Assembly: GCA_031256095.1 (NCBI GenBank)
Contig: JAIRRG010000214.1
Span: forward strand, 1-5,739
From: Desulfobulbaceae bacterium
GTDB lineage: Bacteria > Desulfobacterota > Desulfobulbia > Desulfobulbales > Desulfocapsaceae
DNA: 5,739 nucleotides
Direction: 5' to 3'
In this document: piece after piece, positions 1-5,581 of the stretch
Layout: the number at the start of each line of letters is the position of its first letter
Position numbering within the stretch: the stretch's first letter is position 1
Program-made: the position numbers and the translations under genes
The notes under the pieces: model-generated
Database searches by the model: none
Told to the model about the DNA's origin: nothing
Seen by the model: the letters and a program-made list of their open reading frames with translations, nothing else

Positions 1-2
1 AT

Positions 3-785
3 CCGGGTGCGACTGGACAGTTGAAGCGAGTGCTGGCTGATCTTTTTCTGGCCGCAAAAAATGATGCTAAGCCGCAACCGGCGCTGGCGGCCATGTCCCC
101 GCACGCCGGCTATATCTATTCCGGGGCGCTGGCCGCTGCCACCTTGGCCCAGGTTGAAATCCCCGAGCGTGTGGTGCTTGTTGGTACAACTCATCACGGT
201 CTGGCCGCGCCCATGGCGGTTTCGCTTACCTGCTGGCGAACGCCTCTGGCCGACACGCCGGTTGACGCCGAATTTGCCGAATCGCTGATGGCCAAATCAC
301 CCTTGGTCGTCCATGATGAGGCCGGGCATCGGCGCGAGCATTGTCTCGAAGTGCAATTGCCTTTGCTGCAATATCTGCGAGATGATGTCCACATCGTGCC
401 GCTTCTCGTCTCAGCGATACCCTTCAATATGTGTCAGGAAATTGCTGGGTCCCTGGCTTCGACCATCCGGAAGTCGGCGGGCAAAACGCTGCTTGTCGCC
501 TCAACCGACATGAGTCACTATTTGCCCCGACAGCAGGCGGCCTACCTTGATGGTTTGGCGTTGGAACGGGTGCTGGCCCTTGATCCGCTGGGTTTGTATC
601 AAACCTGCCTGAAAAACCGCATCAGCATGTGCGGTTTTGTCGCCGTCACCATCGTCATGTTAGCGGCCTTGGAGCTGGGCCGGACCACCGCCAGTCTGGT
701 TGGTTATACCGATTCCGGCGCCGCCAGCAGTGATCTTGAGCGGGTGGTTGGTTATGCTGGTGTTGTCTTCCGAGAGAAACAATAG
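3..785 (+). CDS. Memo-family protein (AmmeMemoRadiSam system protein B), 5' end outside the window
   Basis: Memo-like proteins share the fold of class III extradiol dioxygenases and belong to the conserved but biochemically unsettled AmmeMemoRadiSam set (AMMECR1-like, Memo-like, radical SAM). Family blocks are all present: PHAGYIYSG (from nt 99), GTTHHG (from nt 183), EHCLEVQLPLL (from nt 336), STDMSHY (from nt 501), MCGF (from nt 627) and a terminal GYAGVVF. The two His blocks, the Asp/His pair of STDMSH and the Cys of MCGF correspond to the vestigial metal-site positions known from human MEMO1. A TTG at 21 could be taken as the start, but the frame is open to the window edge. It reads PGATGQL there, which fits the family's near-N-terminal AG-FYP...L signature, so the true start is probably roughly 10-15 codons left of the window. 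The methyltransferase gene follows after 19 bases. The family assignment is firm; the cellular function is unknown. Confidence 0.9.
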   Translation, partial: PGATGQLKRVLADLFLAAKNDAKPQPALAAMSPHAGYIYSGALAAATLAQVEIPERVVLVGTTHHGLAAPMAVSLTCWRTPLADTPVDAEFAESLMAKSPLVVHDEAGHRREHCLEVQLPLLQYLRDDVHIVPLLVSAIPFNMCQEIAGSLASTIRKSAGKTLLVASTDMSHYLPRQQAAYLDGLALERVLALDPLGLYQTCLKNRISMCGFVAVTIVMLAALELGRTTASLVGYTDSGAASSDLERVVGYAGVVFREKQ

Positions 786-804
786 CGCCTCATTGGAGCC
801 GCCC

Positions 805-1542
805 ATGCCGACTTCGCTTACGGAAAAATCGACGATTCAGGAAATAGAGAAACGTTTTGATGCTGATGTCGAACGCTTTGCAAATCTGGAAACAGGCCAG
901 ATTGCCCTCACCGACGCCCCTTTGGGCCTGGAATTGATCGCCCAGGCCGCCAAGGCGGTGACGCCCGTGATTGGCCGGATTCTTGATATTGGCTGCGGCG
1001 CCGGCAACAACACCATCAAACTCCTGCGGGAAAGCAGCGGCAATCCTGACTGCGACCTGAATGATCTGAGCGCCGCCATGCTTGCCCGCGCTCAGGAACG
1101 GGTATCGCGGGAGACAACGGGCAAGGTATCGGTTTTCCACGGAGATTTCCGCACCGCCCCCTTGCCTAAAAAGAGCTATGACGTCATTGTCGCCGCCGCC
1201 GTCCTCCATCACTTGCGCGACGAGGCTGATTGGCTGGCCGTTTTCAGCAAAATTTTTCGTTTATTGAAACCCAGTGGCTCATTTTGGTGTTCCGATTTGG
1301 TCAGCCACGAATTGCCGCCGGTGCAGGCGCTGATGTGGCGGCGTTACGGCGATTATCTGGCGGCGGCGGGCGGCGCCCCCTTCCGTGAGGCGGTTTTCGC
1401 CTGTATTGACCGCGAGGATTCGCCAAGGCCGCTGACCTTTCAGCTTCAATTGCTGCGGCGGGTCGGCTTTGCCTTTACCGATGTGCTGCACAAAAATTCC
1501 TGCTTCGCCGTCTTCGGCGGCATCAAATCGGGCCTGGCATGA
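805..1542 (+). CDS. Class I SAM-dependent methyltransferase
   Basis: A 245-residue Rossmann-fold methyltransferase of the Methyltransf_11/25 type, predicted cytosolic. Visible motifs are motif I ILDIGCGAGNN (59-69, SAM binding), an acidic stretch DCDLND (82-87) at the end of strand 2 where the ribose hydroxyls are usually held, GDF (113-115), motif IV YDVIVAAAVLHHL (125-137) and LLKPSGSF (153-160). The C-terminal 80 residues hold the probable substrate cap and show no diagnostic signature, so the acceptor is unknown. The frame is open upstream to an ATG at 700, but that would overlap the Memo gene by 86 bases. The ATG at 805 has GGAG at 795-798 with 6-base spacing, so I chose it. The stop overlaps the start of the radical SAM gene (ATGA), implying translational coupling. 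Placement in the Memo operon suggests a common pathway. Confidence 0.9.
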   Translation: MPTSLTEKSTIQEIEKRFDADVERFANLETGQIALTDAPLGLELIAQAAKAVTPVIGRILDIGCGAGNNTIKLLRESSGNPDCDLNDLSAAMLARAQERVSRETTGKVSVFHGDFRTAPLPKKSYDVIVAAAVLHHLRDEADWLAVFSKIFRLLKPSGSFWCSDLVSHELPPVQALMWRRYGDYLAAAGGAPFREAVFACIDREDSPRPLTFQLQLLRRVGFAFTDVLHKNSCFAVFGGIKSGLA

Positions 1543-2771
1543 AACTGCAACTGATTTACCCAAAATGGCCGAAGTTGGCCCGGCAGACTGAATTTCATCT
1601 GCCGCCGCATGGGCCGGTGGTTTTTGCCGCCACCTTGCCGAAAGATGTCGAAGTTGAATTCACCGACGAAAATCTCGAAGAAATTGATTTCAAGACTGAA
1701 GCTGATCTCGTCGCCATTTCGATGATGCTGACGGCGCAAGTGAAACGTGGCTGGCAAATAGCTGATATTTATCGTCAAAAGGGCATCAAAGTCATTTTTG
1801 GCGGTATCGCCACCATGCTCCACGCCGAAGAAACCATGGCCCACGCCGACGCAGTTTTTCTTGGCGAGGCAGAAGGTCGCATGGAAGAAGTTTTGGCCGA
1901 TTTCAAGGCTGGAAAACTCAAGCCATGCTACAATTATCTGAATGATCCTCCAGACATAGCCATGGTCGGCACGGCCCGCCGCGATATTTTGCACGACAGC
2001 CTCTATACCCACAAGGGTCTGCGCATGGTCGATCTCGTGCACGCCTCGCGCGGCTGCCGCTTCAACTGCTACCCCTGCGCCGTCGCCTATCTCGGCGGGC
2101 GCAAATTCCGGCCGCGGCCCATTGACAAAACCATCGCCGAAATGGCGGCGATCGACAACAATCGTCTCTTTGTTGTTGATAATTCGCTGGCCCAGAATAG
2201 CAAGTGGCAACGCGATCTCTTTCGCGCCATGATCCCGCTGAAGAAAAAATGGTGCTGTCATCCGATCGAAGACAAGCCGGAAATCCTCGACCTGGCCGCC
2301 CAGGCCGGGGCCTGGTATGTCTATCAGGCGGTGTTTGATACATCTGATTACATCCGCGAGCGCATCAAACGCTACCATGACCATGGCATCGGCGTCGAAG
2401 GCACGATTTTATTGGGACTTGATACCCATACCGAGGATTCGATCCGACAACTTATTGATTTTCTTTTAGAAATTGAGCTTGATCTGGCCGAATTTACGGT
2501 GCTAACCCCCTTCCCGCATACCAAAGCCTTCGACGAGCTGCACCGCCAGAAGCGGATTTTCAGCTATGATTGGGATCAGTATACGGCCGACCAAGTGGTC
2601 TACCAGCCGAAAAATATGAGCGCTGAGCGCTTGCGGGAACTGCTCGATTACGCCTGGGACAGCTTTTACCACGAGGAATCGCAGTCGCTGAAGATGGCCC
2701 GGCTGTTCCAAAAAGTGGTGAGAAAAGAAATGGCCGACGGCAGCTTCCGACCACGGCGGCAGAGGGTGTGA
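1539..2771 (+). CDS. B12-binding-domain radical SAM protein
   Basis: A 410-residue enzyme with two domains. Residues 1-125 form a cobalamin-binding-like Rossmann domain, with VIFGGIATMLHAEE at 85-98 and ADAVFLGEAEGRMEE at 103-117. I see no DxHxxG, so any cobalamin would be bound without the lower His ligand, as in many B12-dependent radical SAM methylases. Residues ~165-325 form the radical SAM domain; GCRFNCYPC (172-180) supplies Cys173, Cys177 and Cys180 (CxxxCxxC) for the 4Fe-4S cluster, followed by FVVDN (211-215) and GTILLGLD (288-295). TPFPHTKAFDEL (323-334) and YDWDQY (343-348) with the C-terminal helices resemble the tail of the large B12/rSAM group that includes hopanoid methylase-like proteins. 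Where many relatives have GFES, this protein reads QAVFD (263-267). Known relatives methylate unactivated carbons or rearrange substrates; the reaction here is unknown. The start overlaps the previous stop (ATGA) with little Shine-Dalgarno, so translation is probably coupled. Confidence 0.92.
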   Translation: MKLQLIYPKWPKLARQTEFHLPPHGPVVFAATLPKDVEVEFTDENLEEIDFKTEADLVAISMMLTAQVKRGWQIADIYRQKGIKVIFGGIATMLHAEETMAHADAVFLGEAEGRMEEVLADFKAGKLKPCYNYLNDPPDIAMVGTARRDILHDSLYTHKGLRMVDLVHASRGCRFNCYPCAVAYLGGRKFRPRPIDKTIAEMAAIDNNRLFVVDNSLAQNSKWQRDLFRAMIPLKKKWCCHPIEDKPEILDLAAQAGAWYVYQAVFDTSDYIRERIKRYHDHGIGVEGTILLGLDTHTEDSIRQLIDFLLEIELDLAEFTVLTPFPHTKAFDELHRQKRIFSYDWDQYTADQVVYQPKNMSAERLRELLDYAWDSFYHEESQSLKMARLFQKVVRKEMADGSFRPRRQRV

Positions 2772-2802
2772 TGGGTTGGGATAGGGTAAAATAGCGTGTA
2801 GT

Positions 2803-2834
2803 GTACAGGATGGGTAGAGCGCAGCGAATCCCAT
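2803..2834 (+). repeat. Intergenic palindromic repeat, copy 1 (forward)
   Basis: A ~30-base unit with ATGGG (2810-2814) and CCCAT (2830-2834) as inverted ends around an AGAGCGCAGCGAA core. It matches copies at 2855-2886 and 3614-3645 (reverse) and 5453-5480 (forward), allowing mismatches and one- or two-base gaps. From memory, similar GGATGGGT...ACCCATC units are scattered through many proteobacterial genomes; this was not searched. It starts 32 bases after the radical SAM stop, where a REP-like element could act as an mRNA 3' stabiliser. Confidence 0.7.
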
Positions 2835-2883
2835 GATTTTCAAGGAAAATTTATGATGAGTTTCGCCAAGACTCGACCCCTCC
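2808..2883. other. BIME-like long imperfect inverted repeat
   Basis: Copies 1 and 2 of the repeat face each other and surround a small AT-rich hairpin: ATTTTC (2836-2841), loop AAG, GAAAAT (2845-2850). Pairing GGATGGGTAGAG (2808-2819) with CTCGACCCCTCC (2872-2883) gives 10 pairs and two mismatches. An inner block GCGAA (2824-2828) pairs with TTCGC (2862-2866). The whole segment can therefore fold as one interrupted stem of about 76 bases. No U-run follows, so it is not a textbook intrinsic terminator. It may end or protect the transcript of the left operon, or be a MITE-like unit; that role is inference. Confidence 0.55.
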
Positions 2884-2886
2884 TAC
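2855..2886 (-). repeat. Intergenic palindromic repeat, copy 2 (reverse)
   Basis: A reverse-oriented, degenerate copy starting GATGAGTTTCGC and ending CCTCCTAC. It has the same 32-base length as the reverse copy at 3614-3645, and I count 23 of 32 identical bases ungapped. Its first 11 bases after the G (ATGAGTTTCGC) equal the reverse complement of the right end of the copy at 5453-5480. It lies 26 bases before the WG-repeat gene, so it may fall inside that gene's leader. Confidence 0.6.
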
Positions 2887-2912
2887 ACGGGATGCTAAAG
2901 TTGGGATAAATT

Positions 2913-3449
2913 GTGCAGACAAAAGTTCTTCTAACGGTGATGTCGCTCGTCGGCGGCTTCCTCCATGCGCAAGCCGCTTGTGATGACGTTAGCACCTTTG
3001 ACGCTGAAGTTCTCGTTTTGCCTCGATGCGCCGTCATAATACAGGATGAACAGATGTATCTCACGCCTGCTTTTCTGAAGGTTGTGTTCCCGCGCCGCGA
3101 TAGGCATCTGATTGCTTACGCGGTAGAAGGAGAAAAGGGCTTTGTCTATTTCAACTCCCATGGCAGAGCAGTTATCCGTAACGTTGCGACTTGTGATAAC
3201 GGCGCCGATTACTTCCACCATGGAATCGTGCGGGTTGTGCGTGACGGAAAATGGGGATTGGCGAACAAGCGAGGCGAATTCGTAGTACCATTTCAATTCG
3301 ATGGAATCCTGCCGCCTCTGTACAATGAAAGGCGGTGGGCCGCCTGCATGGGATGTAGGGATGCCACTGACAACGGCGAGCATCATTGGTTTGAAGGCGG
3401 CACATGGTTTTGGATCGATACCAAAGGCCATGTTACCGAGGGCCGGTAG
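2913..3449 (+). CDS. Secreted WG-repeat-containing protein, function unknown
   Basis: A 178-residue protein with a Sec-type signal peptide: MQTK, hydrophobic VLLTVMSLVGGF, then HAQA before probable signal peptidase I cleavage near residue 21-22. A Cys at 23 is preceded by QAA, a poor lipobox. The mature part shows about three WG-type units with aromatic-x(4-6)-G spacing: GFVYFNSHGRAVI (76-88), KWGLANKRGEFVVPF (113-127) followed by QFDGI (128-132), and TWFWIDTKGHV (164-174). The middle unit is the classical form. WG repeats form small beta-hairpin repeat domains presumed to bind partners; no enzymatic role is established. A CMGC pair (145-148) plus Cys39 and Cys94 could form disulfides in the periplasm. 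The start is GTG at 2913, with GGGA at 2903-2906 and 6-base spacing. Base composition looks less GC-rich than the left operon. The gene stands alone between copies of the intergenic repeat. Confidence 0.8.
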   Translation: MQTKVLLTVMSLVGGFLHAQAACDDVSTFDAEVLVLPRCAVIIQDEQMYLTPAFLKVVFPRRDRHLIAYAVEGEKGFVYFNSHGRAVIRNVATCDNGADYFHHGIVRVVRDGKWGLANKRGEFVVPFQFDGILPPLYNERRWAACMGCRDATDNGEHHWFEGGTWFWIDTKGHVTEGR

Positions 3450-3457
3450 CGAGGTAG

Positions 3458-3471
3458 ATGCGAAGGCGCAT
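3458..3471. repeat. Short perfect hairpin after the WG gene
   Basis: ATGCG (3458-3462), loop AAGG, CGCAT (3467-3471), nine bases after the WG stop codon. No T-run follows, so it is not a canonical terminator. The surrounding text (AGGTAGATGCG...AAGCGAAGCCT) resembles the composition of palindromic intergenic repeats, but no second copy is seen here. Confidence 0.35.
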
Positions 3472-3507
3472 AAGCGAAGCCTAATGCCATGATATCCTGG
3501 TTTTTTG

Positions 3508-3525
3508 TAAAGGAGGCTTCCTTTA
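3508..3525. repeat. Perfect 7-bp inverted repeat
   Basis: TAAAGGA (3508-3514), loop GGCT, TCCTTTA (3519-3525). A T6 run (3501-3506) lies just before it on the plus strand rather than after it. The layout is wrong for an intrinsic terminator on either strand: on the minus strand the transcript would read A after the stem. The left arm contains AAAGGAGG, a Shine-Dalgarno-like string, but no convincing start codon follows at a suitable distance. Confidence 0.5.
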
Positions 3526-3527
3526 TC

Positions 3528-3545
3528 GGCGCGTCATGATGCGCC
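3528..3545. repeat. 18-base near-perfect palindrome
   Basis: GGCGCGTCA meets TGATGCGCC, a palindrome with one G/T departure per half (3533 and 3540) and TCATGA at its centre. It lies two bases after the previous inverted repeat. It could be a dimeric-regulator site or a remnant of a palindromic repeat; nothing decides between these. The rest of 3450-3715 holds no credible gene, only these palindromes and repeat copy 3. Confidence 0.45.
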
Positions 3546-3613
3546 CTGCGGCTAAGAACGGGCAGCCCGCGCAGTTGAGTTTGCGGAGTCCATCATTTGC
3601 CAGCCGAATTTGC

Positions 3614-3645
3614 GATGGGTTTCTCTCAAGCTCAATCCATCCTAC
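3614..3645 (-). repeat. Intergenic palindromic repeat, copy 3 (reverse)
   Basis: Reads GATGGGTTTCTC at one end and ATCCATCCTAC at the other, in the same orientation and length as the copy at 2855-2886. It lies 70 bases before the methyltransferase start. With copy 2 it brackets the WG-repeat gene as imperfect direct repeats about 760 bases apart. Confidence 0.65.
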
Positions 3646-3715
3646 TCGAGCTTGGAAACGGCAACAATTATTACTGAGCTAACAAATAAAGCTGCCTCTG
3701 TGGTGGAGGTCCCAT

Positions 3716-4411
3716 ATGTCAAACGACAATACGGCACCAATTGCCTCGCAAAACTATGACGAGGAAGTACTGACAATCATCCCGTTATATCCCATGCTTC
3801 GCCAGTCAATTATCGAGTTGCTGGCGTCATGGCATGGGCCCGTCGAGGCTTGGTTTGATACCGGGTGCGGGACAGGTACTCTTGTCGCTGATGCTTGTAA
3901 GGTATTTCCGCATACGAAATTTACGCTCGCTGATCCTTCAGCAAAAATGTTGGCGATAGCGCGGCAAAAGCTTGCAGGTAACGCCCAAGTGACATTTATT
4001 GAAAGCGATTCCCAAGGCCTTGGCTATGCGGATAATCAATTCGACATTATCACGGCAATCCAATGCCACCACTATCTCAATGAGGACGAAAGAAGGCGGG
4101 CGGTTGGCAACTGTTTTCGGATGTTGAAGTCTGCCGGCATGTTTATTACCTTCGAAAATATAAAACCTCTTTCTGAAGCTGGTATTCGGCTGGGATTGAA
4201 GCGATGGACAAAATACCAACGAGACCGCGGCAAAACAGCCGAGGAGGTCGAGCGCAATATTGCCAGATTCGGTAAGGAATATTTTCCGATTTCAATACTT
4301 GAGCATCTCGAACTGTTGCGTTCAATCGGATTCCCTTGTGTTGAAATTTTATGGGCATCCTATATGCAGGCTGGATTCTACGCCATCAAACGCGATGGCA
4401 TGAGTTATTAA
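3716..4411 (+). CDS. Class I SAM-dependent methyltransferase (second, unrelated subfamily)
   Basis: A 231-residue cytosolic methyltransferase. The N-terminal NYDEEVLTIIPLYPMLRQSI (13-32) resembles the lead-in of CmoA-like and Methyltransf_25 proteins. Motif I is WFDTGCGTGTLV (46-57), motif II FTLADPSAKMLAIA (69-82) with Asp73 as the likely ribose-binding acid, then ESD (96-98) and FDIITAIQCHHYL (109-121), followed by FRMLKSAGMFITFENI (134-149). The C-terminal EEVERNIARFGKEYFPIS (176-193) and YMQAGFYAIK (216-225) recur in a widespread uncharacterised family, to my recollection; the acceptor is unknown. The start is well supported: GGAGG at 3705-3709, 6 bases before ATG. By eye the gene is more AT-rich than the left operon. 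The transporter follows after 82 bases with no obvious terminator, so co-transcription is possible. It is not a close paralogue of the methyltransferase at 805-1542. Confidence 0.9.
   Translation: MSNDNTAPIASQNYDEEVLTIIPLYPMLRQSIIELLASWHGPVEAWFDTGCGTGTLVADACKVFPHTKFTLADPSAKMLAIARQKLAGNAQVTFIESDSQGLGYADNQFDIITAIQCHHYLNEDERRRAVGNCFRMLKSAGMFITFENIKPLSEAGIRLGLKRWTKYQRDRGKTAEEVERNIARFGKEYFPISILEHLELLRSIGFPCVEILWASYMQAGFYAIKRDGMSY
4382..4399 (+). other. 6-bp hairpin inside the 3' end of the methyltransferase gene
   Basis: GCCATC (4382-4387), loop AAACGC, GATGGC (4394-4399), in the last codons of the gene. A further CCATC at 4423-4427, just after the stop, could pair with GATGG instead. No T-run follows. 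A weak transcript-end or attenuating structure before the transporter is possible but unproven. Confidence 0.3.
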
Positions 4412-4493
4412 GCCCCGCGAAACCATCAAATCTCCTTCCGTCTTTCGCAACGGCGCAAGCACGCCACCAGTTGGCTGAAGAGACACAATATTA

Positions 4494-5444
4494 ATGGCTG
4501 AGTTTTCAGCCTCCAGACCGGGACAACTGAGAAATTTGAAACAGAACAACACAACCATTCTTGTTGCTGTACTGGCGCTGATCGTGCTGTCACTGATCTG
4601 GAGCTATAACTGGATCATAACCAAATCGGTGCTGCAATTCGTCGGCGCGCTCGATTTTACGGCCTTACGTTGCGGCCTTGGGGCCTTACTGCTGCTGGTA
4701 TTGTTGCCGTTGTCGGGGCGCCCGCTGAAACCACCGCCATGGCGTCCAGTGCTGTGGATAGCTCTTTTTCAAACAGCCGGGATGAGCTCGCTATCGCAAT
4801 TGGCGCTGATAGCGGGTGATGTCGGTAAGACGTCGGTGTTGGTTTATATGATGCCCTTCTGGGTGATTCTCTTGGCGGTGTTGTTTCTGAACGAAAAACC
4901 GCGTTTGCTCCACTGCGTCGCCGCGATGATTGCGGCCTTCGGCTTGCTGTTGGTGATGCAACCGTGGCAATGGCACGGTTCTCTGCTCAGTTCCTTGTTG
5001 GCAACGGCGTCCGGCCTGTCGTGGGCGGTGGCGACAGTCATTGCCAAACGAGCCTTCCGTCATCAGGCCGTCGATGTGCTGAGTCTCGTGGCCTGGCAGA
5101 TGGCGATCGGCTCTATTGTATTGTCTGTGCTGGCGATAGCAACCCACAAAACACCAATCGTCTGGTCGTCGTACATGCTGCTGGCGCTGAGCTTCAACGT
5201 GGTGGTGGTGACGGCCCTGGGATGGACCCTGTGGCTGTTCGTCTTGCGCGCCTTACCGGCGGCAATAGCTGGAATTTCAACCTTGGTAATTCCAGTGTTG
5301 AGTGTGCTATGGGCGTGGTGGCTACTGAACGAAAAGCCTAGCAATGCTGAAGGATGGGGAATTGGCTTGATCTTGCTGGCGCTGGCCTTGCTTGGCGTGC
5401 CGGTGTCAAAGGTGAGGAAACAGAAAGCGGGAACCAGGGATTAG
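4494..5444 (+). CDS. EamA/DMT-superfamily inner-membrane transporter
   Basis: A 316-residue protein with about ten hydrophobic segments (roughly 21-40, 56-72, 86-105, 114-132, 140-156, 164-185, 195-215, 225-250, 255-278, 286-303). It carries two EamA repeats. The duplication shows in FLNEKP (131-136) and LLNEKP (277-282) at matching places, and in the repeat openings LIWSYNWIITKSVL (34-47) and GLSWAVATVIAKR (174-186). Length and layout are normal for drug/metabolite transporters, which usually export amino acids, nucleosides or other small metabolites by proton exchange. The substrate cannot be deduced. The start is less certain than the family: the ATG at 4494 has only a weak, distant purine stretch (GAAGAGA), and TTG at 4536 would remove a hydrophilic 14-residue leader. 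The basic C-terminal tail (KVRKQK) should be cytoplasmic. Confidence 0.9.
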   Translation: MAEFSASRPGQLRNLKQNNTTILVAVLALIVLSLIWSYNWIITKSVLQFVGALDFTALRCGLGALLLLVLLPLSGRPLKPPPWRPVLWIALFQTAGMSSLSQLALIAGDVGKTSVLVYMMPFWVILLAVLFLNEKPRLLHCVAAMIAAFGLLLVMQPWQWHGSLLSSLLATASGLSWAVATVIAKRAFRHQAVDVLSLVAWQMAIGSIVLSVLAIATHKTPIVWSSYMLLALSFNVVVVTALGWTLWLFVLRALPAAIAGISTLVIPVLSVLWAWWLLNEKPSNAEGWGIGLILLALALLGVPVSKVRKQKAGTRD

Positions 5445-5452
5445 CTCGCTAG

Positions 5453-5480
5453 CAGGATGAGTAGAACGTGCGAAACTCAT
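5453..5480 (+). repeat. Intergenic palindromic repeat, copy 4 (forward)
   Basis: Begins CAGGATGAGTAGAACG and ends GCGAAACTCAT. The ends ATGAGT (5457-5462) and ACTCAT (5475-5480) are perfect inverted repeats. Relative to copy 1 (ATGGG/CCCAT) both arms changed together, G to A and C to T, so the stem is kept. It starts eight bases after the transporter stop codon. Confidence 0.65.
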
Positions 5481-5493
5481 TATCCTATAGACA

Positions 5494-5553
5494 TGGGACA
5501 GTTTTTACCGCAAAGAAGCGCAGTCGCTGAAAATGGTCCGGCGCTTCCCATGA
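5494..5553 (+). pseudogene. Relic of a radical SAM gene 3' end
   Basis: Bases 5494-5547 match 2655-2708 of the radical SAM gene at 45 of 54 positions without gaps (counted by eye). Read in the same frame, the relic encodes WDSFYRKEAQSLKMVRRF, matching residues 373-390 of that protein (WDSFYHEESQSLKMARLF) at 13 of 18 positions. A TAG stop lies two codons upstream (5488-5490) and TGA follows at 5551-5553, so nothing functional remains. Since the differences are both silent and amino-acid changing, it probably derives from a paralogue rather than from a recent copy of this gene. It lies 13 bases after repeat copy 4. Confidence 0.8.
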
Positions 5554-5581
5554 GTTGATTGACATTTCTGAGGAGACATTG

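Noticed and set aside
21..23. TTG as the true start of the Memo gene
   Set aside because: The frame is open to the window edge and upstream codons PGATGQ fit the family's N-terminal signature, so the gene starts outside the window.
700..804. N-terminal extension of the first methyltransferase from ATG 700
   Set aside because: It would overlap the Memo gene by 86 bases in another frame, adds no family sequence, and ATG 805 has a well-placed GGAG.
1446..2384. Long minus-strand open frame opposite the radical SAM gene
   Set aside because: It is antisense to a clearly conserved enzyme, shows no family motif, and is explained by the codon bias of the real gene.
2931..3431. Minus-strand open frame opposite the WG-repeat gene
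   Set aside because: The plus strand has a ribosome binding site, a signal peptide and WG motifs; the minus strand shows no recognisable feature.
3478..3582. Possible integron attC site (GCCTAAT ... GTTGAGT)
   Set aside because: The two ends do not pair as R'/R'' boxes, the AAC of the consensus is missing, and no integrase or second cassette site is present.
3565..3595. Opposed partner for repeat copy 3 ending in GCGGAGTCCATC
   Set aside because: Only the right end matches the unit; the left half shows no agreement.
4398..4427. Possible fifth degenerate copy of the palindromic repeat (ATGAGT ... GCGAAACCATC)
   Set aside because: Only the last dozen bases resemble the unit and it overlaps the stop codon of the methyltransferase; chance similarity is likely.
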